Positions 1-8,488 of a DNA stretch of 33,238 bases are shown here, in pieces. This stretch comes from Chryseobacterium gleum (lineage in GTDB: Bacteria; Bacteroidota; Bacteroidia; Flavobacteriales_D; Crocinitomicaceae): NCBI GenBank assembly GCA_945888595.1, contig CAMDAO010000019.1:1-33238 (forward strand), written 5' to 3'. The notes under the pieces were generated by a model, which saw only the letters and a program-made list of their open reading frames with translations, was not told where the DNA came from and did not search any database. Within the stretch, counting starts at the first letter, position 1; the number at the start of each line of letters is the position of its first letter. The translations under genes and the position numbers were made by a program.

Positions 1-310
1 GGTGATAGTGAGAGGCATAAAATAATACAATAAAAATTTCTCATAGTGCATAGCATATTCGGTAAATGTATAAATCACTTAATATATTACCTAACTTTCT
101 TTAATAATTATTTGAATTATTTTGGGAATACATTTGTTTTTAATGTGTAGCTACTAAAATAATTTTTTGATAAAGACAGAAATTCACGAAAAATAGGATA
201 AATTAAAATTTATTTAACCAAATAGAAATCAATTACGTTCATATTATAAATTATTGTAACTTCATCTTTTAAAAAGCATTTTTTACTTACGTAATATTTA
301 TAATTCAATT
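1..310. other. AT-rich intergenic region at left edge
   Basis: This stretch is very AT-rich and holds no convincing gene. A TACATTTG string at 129-136 resembles a Bacteroidota -7 box, but its nearest upstream TTTG (111-114) leaves a gap of only 14 bases, so it is a weak promoter candidate for the lipoprotein gene at 311. On the minus strand a frame opens at 51 and stays open to the left edge for 17 codons, which is too short to call. No hairpin or repeat stands out. Confidence 0.5.
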
Positions 311-1036
311 ATGAAATCACTAATTTTTCTTCCTTCCATTGTTCTTTTTACATTTTTATTTTCATCTTGTAAAAAGCAAGAGGGACAAGGAGGTTCTTCA
401 ATTATTATAGGGGTACTTTCAACAGAATTATACAATACAGCGGGAGCCTTGACAGGATCATATCCAAAAGCCAATGAAGATGTCTTTATTATTTATGGAG
501 ATGGTAAGTCAGGTTACAGTGATAAAACAACAACCAGTTACGATGGTTCTTTTAAATTTGATTATTTAGAGGAGGGAAAATATTCTGTGTATTTTTATGA
601 AGATTGCGCTACTACTGCGGATGGTAAAGCTGTAAAAATTATTCCGGCAGAAATAACTAAGAGAAAATCTACCACTGATCTGGGTACAATTACGGTAAAA
701 AAAATCAAAAATACGGGAACTTCTAGTATCACGGGAAATATTCATGTGTTAAATTACAATACGTTAGGTGTATTTGTGAATGAAGGACCAGGACCAGATA
801 TAGATGTTTATTTGATTTATGGAACCAATGCAATTCCTTCCGCTTATACAGATAAGGTAACCTCGAATTTTGACGGATCTTTTACTTTTCCTGATTTAGG
901 GAAAGGAGAATATACAGTATATTGTTATAGTAAATGTACAACTTGTGCTAGTGGAACTCAAGCTGCATTTGCAAATGGTGTGATTACAAGCGATAATTCA
1001 ACTATAGATGTTGGTCAAATAACGATTAACAATTGA
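311..1036 (+). CDS. Lipoprotein with two duplicated beta-sandwich-like domains
   Basis: The 241-residue product starts with a short hydrophobic signal and a lipobox ending at Cys20 (FSSC), so it should be lipid-anchored in the envelope. The mature part is two copies of a domain of about 100 residues, roughly 31-129 and 138-240. Each copy carries the same core: an IYG segment, a TDK/SDK turn, a DGSF strand, then a G-x-Y-x-V-Y strand followed by a Cys-containing turn. The pattern recalls carboxypeptidase-regulatory-like or Cna-B-like folds common in Bacteroidota surface proteins, but that assignment is inferred from pattern alone. The stop overlaps the TTG start of the next gene by 4 bases, so the two are probably co-translated. 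The function is unknown; a structural or binding role beside the outer-membrane protein is plausible. Confidence 0.8.
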   Translation: MKSLIFLPSIVLFTFLFSSCKKQEGQGGSSIIIGVLSTELYNTAGALTGSYPKANEDVFIIYGDGKSGYSDKTTTSYDGSFKFDYLEEGKYSVYFYEDCATTADGKAVKIIPAEITKRKSTTDLGTITVKKIKNTGTSSITGNIHVLNYNTLGVFVNEGPGPDIDVYLIYGTNAIPSAYTDKVTSNFDGSFTFPDLGKGEYTVYCYSKCTTCASGTQAAFANGVITSDNSTIDVGQITINN

Positions 1037-1734
1037 AAAAGTGCATCATAAATTTATTTCTATTTACGTCATTTCTTTCGTTTGGGCAAGAGACGAATGA
1101 ACTATGGACGGGGATTGGTGTATCAAAAAAATTAAATTCAAAAGTAGAAGCAACTTTCGATTTAAATAGCAGAATATACGGAAATTCACTCCAACTTTTT
1201 TATCCGGAACTTACATTGAAATATAAAGTAAATAAATGGTTTAAGCCTTCGATAGATTATAGGGGGCTTGACCAACTAAATAAGTATGGAAATTATAAAT
1301 ATTTTAATAGATTTAATTTCAATTTCAATTTTGAGAAGACCATTAAGAGATCCACGTTTGGCCTAAGACTGCGCTATCAATATGTGTTTAATGGGATTCG
1401 TTCAACAGAGAATTACACTCCATATACTAATCAAACATTAAGGGTCAAAACGTCGGTGAAGTATGAAATAAAAAAGAGTAAATTTACGCCTGCTGCATCA
1501 ATAGAATACTTTTATAATCCGCAAAATGGACCCACTGGTGATCGAATTTCGAAAATTAGGACATCTGTAGGTACAGATATTAATTTAAAAGGTCCGCACT
1601 TATTAAGTGTCTATTATTTGTATGGACGAAGTGTAAATCTTGCTAAATCAAAATCACAAAATATAATTTCTCTCTATTATTGCTATACAATCGGTGAGAA
1701 AAAAAAAGATAAGAAAAAGACTAATTCTTTATAA
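1033..1734 (+). CDS. DUF2490-type outer-membrane beta-barrel protein, TTG start
   Basis: The 233-residue product has a signal peptide ending near FGQ (about residue 19). It then alternates polar and aromatic residues in short strands typical of an outer-membrane beta-barrel. The opening ELWTGIGVSKKLN and the later YPELTLKYKVNKWF pattern match what I know of the DUF2490 family, whose role is not established. The best start is a TTG inside TTGA, overlapping the preceding stop by 4 bases: the signal peptide begins exactly there and no ATG fits. Translational coupling to the upstream lipoprotein is therefore likely, and the two may form an outer-membrane pair. The C-terminus is Lys-rich (EKKKDKKKTNSL). 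A terminator-like hairpin follows. Confidence 0.75.
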   Translation: MKKCIINLFLFTSFLSFGQETNELWTGIGVSKKLNSKVEATFDLNSRIYGNSLQLFYPELTLKYKVNKWFKPSIDYRGLDQLNKYGNYKYFNRFNFNFNFEKTIKRSTFGLRLRYQYVFNGIRSTENYTPYTNQTLRVKTSVKYEIKKSKFTPAASIEYFYNPQNGPTGDRISKIRTSVGTDINLKGPHLLSVYYLYGRSVNLAKSKSQNIISLYYCYTIGEKKKDKKKTNSL

Positions 1735-1776
1735 AAAATCCCCACTATAAAATAGTTGGGGCTTTGACATGATTTT
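1735..1776. terminator. Bidirectional terminator hairpin between convergent genes
   Basis: CCCCACTAT (1740-1748) pairs with ATAGTTGGGG (1752-1761) with a one-base bulge and a 3-base loop. On the minus strand the stem is followed by A then TTTTTT, a good terminator for gldH. On the plus strand a weaker T run comes about 10 bases later (1773-1779), which could serve the DUF2490 gene. Confidence 0.7.
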
Positions 1777-1780
1777 TTTG

Positions 1781-2242
1781 TTAATCGTATACTTCTTTTA
1801 CATTTAGGCCAATATCTAAAACTTGGTCTATTTTAGACTCTGTAATTCCTTGCTCTAGAATAAATGTATATTTTCCTTTTAAGGGTAATTTACTTTTCCC
1901 AAACTTAAATTGATTTTCTACAATTGTTCCAGTTTTGATTCCAATCCATGTCCCATCAGGATTCGTAATGCAAATTTTGAATGGTTCACGTGCTTTTTTA
2001 CCATCTGGCGAGATAGTATTCATGTAAATCCATAAATCACTGTATTTATAATCTGTTGAAGTTCTCAAGGTTACTGTAAATGCATAATTTTTATCAGCTT
2101 CTTTTATATCAATCACAAATTGTGGTTTCACTCTTTGCGACCATTCATTGTTGTCAAACGAATAAACTTTGTCATAATATGGTTTTTTTGAGCAGGATGT
2201 GAAAAATAGAAACACAACCACAAAAGCAAATAATTTAGTCAT
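1781..2242 (-). CDS. gldH: Gliding motility lipoprotein GldH
   Basis: GldH is an envelope lipoprotein required for gliding motility in Flavobacterium, where the Gld proteins work with the type IX secretion system. From the chosen ATG at 2242 the protein is 153 residues with a lipobox ending at Cys17 (FFTSC). It continues with family-like segments such as YSDLWIYMNTISPDGK in the middle and a short C-terminal VLDIGLNVKEV. The frame is open upstream to an ATG at 2329, but that would put about 29 non-signal residues before the hydrophobic stretch; an ATG at 2251 (MKIMTKLF) is also possible. The chosen start overlaps the end of ricT by 8 bases, so the genes are probably coupled. The ricT-gldH order is one I recall from other Flavobacteriia. 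Confidence 0.88.
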   Translation of the reverse strand: MTKLFAFVVVFLFFTSCSKKPYYDKVYSFDNNEWSQRVKPQFVIDIKEADKNYAFTVTLRTSTDYKYSDLWIYMNTISPDGKKAREPFKICITNPDGTWIGIKTGTIVENQFKFGKSKLPLKGKYTFILEQGITESKIDQVLDIGLNVKEVYD

Positions 2243-3596
2243 TATTTTCATTGTTTGAAGGGGTGTTTGGACGAGGTCTGTTGTTGTTTTTTCTACGCTT
2301 TTTATTGTTTGATCTTGCGCCAGTTGCACCTATAGTTTGTTCTCCAGTTTGCCCTTGTACAGTCATTGGCTTAGGATTGTTTATGTTTGCGCTTTCTTGT
2401 TGCTGCGGATTTTGTGGTTTATTGAAATTAGGTTTTTGGTTGGGATTCATATTCAAAGATGCAGTCGGACCATTATTTGGTTTACCTTTATTCTTTTTCT
2501 TTTTAAATGAATTTTCAAATCGACTCAAACTTTCTTGGCCATCTAGATTAGAATAATCAGGTTCTTTAACCACCGATGCCACAACAAAGTCCGCCAATTC
2601 TTTTGGTTTATTTCCGGCAATATTCATTTCAATTATTTCACGCACTCGCTCTGGGGCAAGTGGAATAAGGCCAGACCCTTGATCACCTTCATATACGTAC
2701 CACATTTGTTTTTTAAACACATCTGTTTTTATATGATATGCTGAACCTTTTTCTGTTCGTAGTTTTGTTTCTGATTTTGGGAATGATTTCATGGCATCTA
2801 TATACATGTCCAATTCATAATTCAAACAGCATTTCAATTTACCACATTGTCCGGCCATTTTTTGAGGATTCAACGATAATTGCTGATATCTTGCAGCAGA
2901 AGTTGACACGGATCTAAAATCAGTTAACCAAGTGGAACAACACAATTCTCTACCGCATGAACCGATACCTCCTAATCTTGAGGCTTCTTGACGTGAGCCA
3001 ATTTGACGCATCTCAATTCGAACTTTAAAGTCATCCGCCATATTTTTTATTAACTGTCGGAAATCTACTCTTCCTTCTGCTGTATAGTAGAAGGTTGCTT
3101 TTGTCAAATCAGCCTGATATTCCACATCTGAAATTTTCATTTCTAATTCCAGCGTGATTGCCATTGTTCTTGAACGTTGCATCAAGTCAGGTTCTAATGA
3201 CCTCGCTTTTATCCATTTATCGATATCTTCTTGCGTCGCGATTCGATAAATCTTTTTTGCTTCCATCGGCTTAAAACCGGTTTCCTTCTTTTTTACTTGT
3301 ATTCTGGCTAATTCTCCAACAATCGATACAACCCCAAGGTCATGTCCAGAAGTTTCTTCAACGGCAACGACATCTCCTGCTTGCAGTGATAATCCTTTGC
3401 TGTTTCTAAAAAAATTCTTACGACTATTTTTAAATCTTACTTCAACTATATCATATTGTACTTGATTCCCTGGTAATGACATGTTAGCCAACCAATCATG
3501 TACTTCTAATTTATTACATCCACCAGAATTACAGTTTCCATTATTTTTACATCCTCGAGGGGTTCCTCCTCCAGAACTACAATTAGAACAACTCAT
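2235..3596 (-). CDS. ricT: RicT/PSP1-domain regulatory iron-sulfur protein
   Basis: This 453-residue protein belongs to the PSP1 superfamily (RicT/YaaT). In Bacillus, RicT forms a complex with RicA and RicF that carries Fe-S clusters and affects RNA processing and cell-fate phosphorelay; the Bacteroidota role is not known. The N-terminus is Cys-rich (Cys3, 6, 16, 22, 27). The PSP1 core spans about 45-345 and holds the hallmark pairs SCGRELCC (Cys214, 219, 220) and QCGKLKCC (Cys251, 256, 257). The tail from about 365 is low-complexity, rich in Asn, Pro, Lys and Gln, and ends in basic then acidic residues; it is probably disordered and may contact RNA, which is inference. The gene overlaps gldH. 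Calling it ricT rests on the cysteine motifs; a plain PSP1-domain label is the safe alternative. Confidence 0.85.
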   Translation of the reverse strand: MSCSNCSSGGGTPRGCKNNGNCNSGGCNKLEVHDWLANMSLPGNQVQYDIVEVRFKNSRKNFFRNSKGLSLQAGDVVAVEETSGHDLGVVSIVGELARIQVKKKETGFKPMEAKKIYRIATQEDIDKWIKARSLEPDLMQRSRTMAITLELEMKISDVEYQADLTKATFYYTAEGRVDFRQLIKNMADDFKVRIEMRQIGSRQEASRLGGIGSCGRELCCSTWLTDFRSVSTSAARYQQLSLNPQKMAGQCGKLKCCLNYELDMYIDAMKSFPKSETKLRTEKGSAYHIKTDVFKKQMWYVYEGDQGSGLIPLAPERVREIIEMNIAGNKPKELADFVVASVVKEPDYSNLDGQESLSRFENSFKKKKNKGKPNNGPTASLNMNPNQKPNFNKPQNPQQQESANINNPKPMTVQGQTGEQTIGATGARSNNKKRRKNNNRPRPNTPSNNENND

Positions 3597-3614
3597 AATT
3601 TTGAATATTTTATG

Positions 3615-3645
3615 TAAAAGTAACGATTTAGATTTTAGACTACAA
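3615..3645 (-). promoter_or_regulatory. Candidate promoter of ricT-gldH
   Basis: On the minus strand TACTTTTA (3622-3615) matches the Bacteroidota -7 consensus TAnnTTTG at all but the last base. A TTG (3645-3643) sits 20 bases upstream as a possible -33 element. The box is about 18 bases before the ricT ATG. Both elements are imperfect. Confidence 0.35.
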
Positions 3646-3741
3646 GATTTTCGATGATAGACTTATGCACTAAGTTATGTTTACTTGACGGAAGTATTAT
3701 TTGTGCATGAATTTACAATCTTTTTTAAGAACGCCAAGCTT

Positions 3742-3773
3742 TCCATTTTGCAGCGAAGCGACAGAGAAATGGA
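3742..3773. repeat. Small inverted repeat with GCGAAGC core
   Basis: TCCATTT (3742-3748) and AAATGGA (3767-3773) form a 7-bp stem. The loop holds GCGAAGC (3753-3759), a sequence known to fold as an unusually stable mini-hairpin. It could be a REP-like element or part of a small RNA; no T-run follows, so it does not look like a terminator. Confidence 0.4.
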
Positions 3774-3878
3774 GGATTAAAAAACGTAATAATTTCCTCA
3801 TGGCTCTACAGTTATTTTAGGTCATTTTTTCTTGTTATTACTTTTTCTACGAAGACGATGTATTAAATGGTGCGCAAT

Positions 3879-3909
3879 AAAAAAGGTGATATCTAATCGA
3901 CATCACCTT
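3879..3909 (-). terminator. Rho-independent terminator of nrdB-nrdA
   Basis: Read on the minus strand, AAGGTGAT (3909-3902) pairs with ATCACCTT (3890-3883), an 8-bp stem around an 11-base loop. It runs straight into TTTTTT (3884-3879). It sits just after the nrdA stop codon, where the operon should end. Confidence 0.8.
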
Positions 3910-3931
3910 GTATTTAGTAAGTTTTATTTTT

Positions 3932-6289
3932 CTATCCTGAACACATTTCACAATTCTCTGGATCTTCAAGAGAGCAGGCAATTGCATTTTGTTGATCAGC
4001 CGTTTCTGTTGTTGAATCATACACCATTGATTTGTCTACAGTGAATTTAATTGCATCTGTTGCTGCTTTCGTTCTCAAATAATACATTCCGGTTTTTAAT
4101 CCTTTTTCCCATCCGTAGAAATGCATGGAAGTCAATTTCCCAAAGTTTGCATTTTCCATAAAGATGTTCAATGATTGAGATTGACAAATATATGCTCCTC
4201 TATCCGATGCAAGATCAATGATTGCTTTTTGAGAAATTTCCCAAGCCGTTTTATACAGATCTTTTAAGTTTTGAGGAATTTCAGAAATATTTTGAATCGA
4301 TCCACTTGTAGACATAATTGTTTGACGCATTTCTTTTGTCCACAATCCCGCTTTTACTAAATCTTTTAATAAATGTTTATTGACAATAATGAATTCGCCA
4401 GAAAGAACTCTTCTTGTGTAAACATTTGAAGTATATGGTTCAAAACATTCGTTGTTTCCTAATATTTGCGCTGTTGAAGCTGTCGGCATTGGAGCTAATA
4501 ACAAGGAGTTACGTACACCATGTTTTTTAACTTCCTCCTTCAATACGTCCCATTCCCAGCGAGGAGAAGGTGTCACGTTCCACATATCTGGTTGGAAAAT
4601 CCCTTTAGATACTGGAGAACCTACATATGATTCATATACACCATCTCTTTTTGCAAGATCTTTTGATGCAGTCATTGCCGCATAATAAATCGTTTCAAAA
4701 ACTTCACGGTTTAACGTTCTTGCTTCTTCAGATTCAAAAGGGAAACGCATCAAAATGAAAGCATCTGCTAATCCTTGAACACCGAGGCCAATTGGACGGT
4801 GACGAATATTAGAATTTCTCGCTTCTTCAACAGGATAATAATTTTCGTCGATCACTTTATTTAAGTTGACCGCTGCTTGATAAGAAACTTCAAATAATTT
4901 ATCATGATCAAAAGTACCTTCTTCTGTTACAAATTTTGGTAAAGCAATCGAAGCTAAGTTACAAACTGCAATTTCGTCTGGAGATGTATATTCAATAATT
5001 TCTGTACATAAGTTAGAAGACTTAATTGTACCTAAATTTTGTTGATTTGATTTCCCATTGGCAGCGTCTTTGTATAACATGTATGGAGTTCCTGTCTCGA
5101 TTTGAGATTCAAGAATTTTAAACCATAAGTCTTGTGCTTTAATAGTTTTTCTTCCTTTTCCTTCTGTTTCATATTTGATATACAATGCTTCAAATTCAGC
5201 ACTATGTGTATCAGATAATCCAGGACATTCGTGCGGACACATTAAAGTCCAACTGCCATTTTCTTTTACACGTTTCATGAATAAATCAGGAATCCACAAC
5301 GCGTAAAATAAATCACGTGCTCTTTGTTCTTCTTTTCCGTGATTCTTTTTTAAATCTAAGAAATCGAAAATATCTGCATGCCACGGTTCAATATAAATAG
5401 CGAATGAACCTTTTCTTTTTCCTCCACCTTGGTCTACGTAACGAGCTGTATCATTGAAAACACGTAACATCGGAACGATACCATTTGACTCGCCGTTTGT
5501 TCCTTTTATGTAAGAACCTTTTGCGCGAATATCATGAATAGACAATCCAATTCCACCTGCAGATTGTGAAATTTGCGCACAATTTTTTAAGGTATCGTAA
5601 ATTCCAGCTATACTATCTTCTTTCATTGTTAGTAGGAAGCAAGATGACATTTGCGGTTTTGGGGTACCTGCATTAAATAAAGTAGGAGTAGCATGTGTAA
5701 ACCATCCTTCAGACATCAAATTATACGTTTTGATAGCTGATTGAATGTCACCTTTGTGAATCCCAATAGAAACACGCATTAACATTTGTTGCGGACGTTC
5801 AACGATATCACCATTTAATTTCATCAAGTATGAACGAGTCAATGTTTTGAATCCAAAATAATCATATTTGAAATCACGGTCATAAATAATACTTGAATCA
5901 AGTAAATCTTTGTTGTCCATAATTACGTTATAGACATCTTCAGCCAATAAAGAGGCGTTTTCTCCCGTTTTAGGATCTATGTATAAATACAAATCTGCCA
6001 TTACATCAGAAAACGTTTTCTTTGTCTCTTTGTGCAGATTGGATACAGCTATGCGAGAAGCTAAAAGCGCATAATCAGGATGATCTATTGTTTTAGCCGC
6101 AGAAACTTCTGCTGCTAAATTATCGAGGTCAGTCGTTGTAACCCCATCATAAATTCCTTCAATAACTTTCATAGCAACCGCTTCAGGAGACACTAAAGGG
6201 TCCAAGCCATAACACATTTTTATAATGCGTGCTGTTATTTTATCAAATTTTACTGGCTCTTTTCTGCCGTCTCTTTTTACTACGTACAT
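3932..6289 (-). CDS. nrdA: Ribonucleoside-diphosphate reductase, alpha subunit
   Basis: NrdA is the catalytic subunit of class Ia ribonucleotide reductase, which reduces ribonucleoside diphosphates to deoxy forms in the cytoplasm. The 785 residues begin with an ATP-cone (about 1-90, [15 protein letters not shown]), the domain that senses dATP. Active-site residues align with the E. coli enzyme: Cys217 and Cys443 as the redox pair, Asn426-Cys428-Glu430 (NLCTE) with the thiyl-radical cysteine, and Tyr736-Tyr737 (MYYLR) on the radical-transfer path. The C-terminal CEMCSG supplies the shuttle cysteines Cys780 and Cys783. Its partner nrdB lies 43 bases upstream on the same strand, in the order B then A, and a strong terminator follows. 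Nothing appears missing. Confidence 0.97.
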   Translation of the reverse strand: MYVVKRDGRKEPVKFDKITARIIKMCYGLDPLVSPEAVAMKVIEGIYDGVTTTDLDNLAAEVSAAKTIDHPDYALLASRIAVSNLHKETKKTFSDVMADLYLYIDPKTGENASLLAEDVYNVIMDNKDLLDSSIIYDRDFKYDYFGFKTLTRSYLMKLNGDIVERPQQMLMRVSIGIHKGDIQSAIKTYNLMSEGWFTHATPTLFNAGTPKPQMSSCFLLTMKEDSIAGIYDTLKNCAQISQSAGGIGLSIHDIRAKGSYIKGTNGESNGIVPMLRVFNDTARYVDQGGGKRKGSFAIYIEPWHADIFDFLDLKKNHGKEEQRARDLFYALWIPDLFMKRVKENGSWTLMCPHECPGLSDTHSAEFEALYIKYETEGKGRKTIKAQDLWFKILESQIETGTPYMLYKDAANGKSNQQNLGTIKSSNLCTEIIEYTSPDEIAVCNLASIALPKFVTEEGTFDHDKLFEVSYQAAVNLNKVIDENYYPVEEARNSNIRHRPIGLGVQGLADAFILMRFPFESEEARTLNREVFETIYYAAMTASKDLAKRDGVYESYVGSPVSKGIFQPDMWNVTPSPRWEWDVLKEEVKKHGVRNSLLLAPMPTASTAQILGNNECFEPYTSNVYTRRVLSGEFIIVNKHLLKDLVKAGLWTKEMRQTIMSTSGSIQNISEIPQNLKDLYKTAWEISQKAIIDLASDRGAYICQSQSLNIFMENANFGKLTSMHFYGWEKGLKTGMYYLRTKAATDAIKFTVDKSMVYDSTTETADQQNAIACSLEDPENCEMCSG

Positions 6290-6332
6290 GGCTGTTCGTT
6301 TTTTATTTTAATAATAGATTATAGTTCGTTTT

Positions 6333-7307
6333 TTAAAAATCTTCGTCTGTGGTAAATCCATGGCTTTCTTTACCTCCTAATACGCCAGATTTCTGGTATT
6401 CTCCAACTCTTTTTTCAAAGAAGTTTGTTTTTCCTTCTATTGAAATCATATCCATAAAATCAAAAGGATTTGGCGTATTGTACACTTTTTCATTTCCTAA
6501 TTCATTTAATAGTCGATCCGCTACAAATTCAATATATTGCCCCATTAAGTCACTGTTCATACCAATTAACCGAACAGGTATTGCGTCTGTCACAAATTCT
6601 TTTTCGATCGCCACAGCATCCATGATGATTGATTTAACCGCGTCTTTAGAAAGCTTTTCAATTAAATGATTGTTGTATAAAAGACATGCAAAATCACAAT
6701 GCAAGCCTTCATCACGAGAGATTAACTCGTTCGAGAATGATAGTCCAGGCATTAACCCTCTTTTTTTCAACCAGAAAATAGAACAAAAAGAACCAGAAAA
6801 GAAAATTCCTTCAACCGCCGCAAAAGCAACTAAGCGCTCTGCAAAAGATCCTTTATCTATCCAACGTAATGCCCATTCTGCTTTTTTCTTCACGCAATCT
6901 AACGTATCAATTGCATTAAAAAGATGCGCTTTCTCTGCTGTATCTTGAATATAGGTATCGATTAACAAAGAATATGTTTCTGAATGCACATTTTCCATCA
7001 TGATCTGAAAACCATAGAAAAATTTTGCTTCCGTATATTGAACTTCCGCAAGAAAATGTTCCGCCAAATTTTCATTTACAATCCCATCAGAGGCTGCGAA
7101 AAAGGCCAAAACATGTTTGATGAAAAAGCGTTCATCTTCTGTTAATTTGTTTGACCAATCTACTAAGTCAGGGGAAAGATCTATTTCTTCTGCCGTCCAA
7201 ATACTAGCCTCTGCTCTCTTGTAAAATGACCAAATATCATCATGCACAATTGGGAATAGAACAAATCTACTATTGTTTTTTATTAAAATCGGTTCTACTT
7301 GATTCAT
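6333..7307 (-). CDS. nrdB: Ribonucleoside-diphosphate reductase, beta subunit
   Basis: NrdB carries the diiron-tyrosyl radical that starts catalysis in NrdA. In the 324 residues the metal ligands expected for class Ia can be placed at Asp43, Glu105, His108, Glu166, Glu200 and His203. The radical tyrosine is Tyr112 (ENVHSETY, same spacing as E. coli Tyr122), so this is a standard tyrosyl-radical type rather than a radical-less Ic type. The length is shorter than E. coli NrdB (about 376) but usual for Bacteroidota. It is the first gene of nrdB-nrdA. The 455-base upstream region contains a 9-base direct repeat close to the start and several DnaA-box-like 9-mers, which may be regulatory. Confidence 0.97.
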   Translation of the reverse strand: MNQVEPILIKNNSRFVLFPIVHDDIWSFYKRAEASIWTAEEIDLSPDLVDWSNKLTEDERFFIKHVLAFFAASDGIVNENLAEHFLAEVQYTEAKFFYGFQIMMENVHSETYSLLIDTYIQDTAEKAHLFNAIDTLDCVKKKAEWALRWIDKGSFAERLVAFAAVEGIFFSGSFCSIFWLKKRGLMPGLSFSNELISRDEGLHCDFACLLYNNHLIEKLSKDAVKSIIMDAVAIEKEFVTDAIPVRLIGMNSDLMGQYIEFVADRLLNELGNEKVYNTPNPFDFMDMISIEGKTNFFEKRVGEYQKSGVLGGKESHGFTTDEDF

Positions 7308-7350
7308 TTTTTCTTATTAATTTTTAATCTATAAATTTCCACTGCAGGAA

Positions 7351-7387
7351 TTGGTAAAAACCTACTACTTTGACCTTTTTGGTAAAA
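7351..7387. repeat. Direct repeat TTGGTAAAA upstream of nrdB
   Basis: TTGGTAAAA occurs at 7351-7359 and again at 7379-7387, 28 bases apart start to start. It lies 44-80 bases before the nrdB start codon. The spacing and position would suit an operator, but no known regulator site is recognised. Confidence 0.45.
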
Positions 7388-7689
7388 TACTTGTATCCTC
7401 GTTTTTTGATTTATGAAATAATTTTATGTCGTTTTATTTCGTCAAATACGGGACTACAAAAATTGTCATTTTAAAGTCTTTTCACAAGTAAAGAAATTCA
7501 CAACTTAGACATCTTATTAACATTTTATCGCTACACCCCTTTGTTTGTAGTGGTTTTAATGTATTATTTTATTTTTTTAAAGATATTCACAGTTGTTAAA
7601 TGTCATTTTGTCGATAAATAATTAAAACTCATCAATCGACTGAAGACAAAGAACTTTACGTTTTATTCCATAAATTTAATGAAGTTTTT

Positions 7690-7697
7690 TACCTTTG
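7690..7697 (+). promoter_or_regulatory. Candidate -7 box for comF
   Basis: TACCTTTG matches TAnnTTTG exactly and lies 65 bases before the comF start. No clean TTTG is found at the -33 position, so support is from the -7 element only. Confidence 0.4.
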
Positions 7698-7762
7698 TCA
7701 ACATAAAATAAATGTTGTTTTTAACAGTCAAATGTGTATATGAAATATAAGTTAACGAGCAC

Positions 7763-8488
7763 ATGGAAATGATAGATTTTAAACTGCCTTTTATTTCTAA
7801 ATGGAAGAATGATATTATTCATTTAATCTATCCGAGTACCTGTTTAATTTGTGACAAAGAACTTCCGAATCAATATAAACACATTTGTACTTTTTGCTCA
7901 AGTGAATTTAATTATACTTTTTTCGAACTATATAATGAAGCAACTGCGCTGGATCAATTATTTTGGGGCAGAGTGCCTGTTTACAGTACTTATGCGTATT
8001 TGTTTTTTGAAAAAGGTAAAAGCACTCAGCCAATTTTGCATGCATTAAAATACAAAAATAAACCTGAGATTGGTTTGGAAATAGGGGAGTTAATCGGAGA
8101 GAAACTAAAAGGAATGAGTTCTTTCTTAAAGATTCAAGCGCTAATCCCAGTTCCGATTCATGCAAAGAAAGAGTTTACTCGAGGATATAACCAAAGTGAA
8201 AAAATAGCGACGGGCATAGGGAATGTCCTAAATATACCTGTCGTTCTAGATTTTATGGATCAGACAAAGGGAACAGATAGTCAAACAAAGAAAGGAAGAT
8301 TTTTACGATGGGACAATGTTGAAAATAAATTCAAAGCATCACCTAAAGCACCACTACTTTATTCTCATATTGCCATTGTTGATGATGTGATCACCACTGG
8401 AGCAACGTTGGAAGCAATTATTCGTAAGATCCATGAAAGAAATCCTGAAATCTGCATCAGTATAATAAGTTTAGCAATGACAAAATGA
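7763..8488 (+). CDS. comF: ComF family phosphoribosyltransferase-like protein
   Basis: ComF-family proteins have an N-terminal zinc-ribbon and a phosphoribosyltransferase-type domain; in naturally competent bacteria they act in DNA uptake with helicase and ssDNA-binding partners. Here Cys27, Cys30, Cys42 and Cys45 form the CxxC...CxxC zinc motif. RGYNQSE at about 140-146 and the PRPP-loop VDDVITTGAT at 206-215 are both intact. The length of 241 residues is normal. An ATG two codons downstream (7769) is an equally possible start. The stop overlaps the start of the next gene as ATGA, suggesting translational coupling with an unrelated FAD oxidoreductase. Whether it functions in competence here cannot be told from the window, since no other com gene is present. 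Confidence 0.88.
   Translation: MEMIDFKLPFISKWKNDIIHLIYPSTCLICDKELPNQYKHICTFCSSEFNYTFFELYNEATALDQLFWGRVPVYSTYAYLFFEKGKSTQPILHALKYKNKPEIGLEIGELIGEKLKGMSSFLKIQALIPVPIHAKKEFTRGYNQSEKIATGIGNVLNIPVVLDFMDQTKGTDSQTKKGRFLRWDNVENKFKASPKAPLLYSHIAIVDDVITTGATLEAIIRKIHERNPEICISIISLAMTK

Larger units (their letters stand above)
3597..3931. other. Intergenic region between nrdA and ricT
   Basis: No gene is visible in these 335 bases. The nrdA terminator occupies 3879-3909, a candidate ricT promoter lies at 3615-3645, and a GCGAAGC-centred hairpin lies at 3742-3773. The remaining 100 to 150 bases show nothing I can name. Confidence 0.6.
7308..7762. other. Divergent regulatory region between nrdB and comF
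   Basis: These 455 bases separate two divergently transcribed operons and hold no gene I can support. A TTGGTAAAA direct repeat (7351-7359 and 7379-7387) lies upstream of nrdB, DnaA-box-like 9-mers lie at 7583-7591 and 7733-7741, and a -7-like box for comF lies at 7690-7697. I could not find a clear NrdR box pair or a convincing nrdB -7 box. Confidence 0.55.

Noticed and set aside
1-51. Minus-strand frame open to the left edge from an ATG at 51
   Set aside because: Only 17 codons are visible, with no recognisable motif and no promoter; too short to support.
2243-2329. Longer GldH start at 2329
   Set aside because: It would place a polar stretch before the lipoprotein signal and lies wholly within ricT; the ATG at 2242 gives a normal signal peptide.
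2251-2556. Plus-strand frame opposite ricT
   Set aside because: It is the reverse of the low-complexity ricT tail; composition is biased (Leu/Phe/Cys) and no signal supports it.
3832-4044. Plus-strand frame across the nrdA terminator
   Set aside because: Overlaps the nrdA C-terminus and the terminator hairpin; no coding signal.
6349-6948. Plus-strand frames opposite nrdB
   Set aside because: Antisense to a highly conserved gene with intact active-site residues; no start signal or homology.
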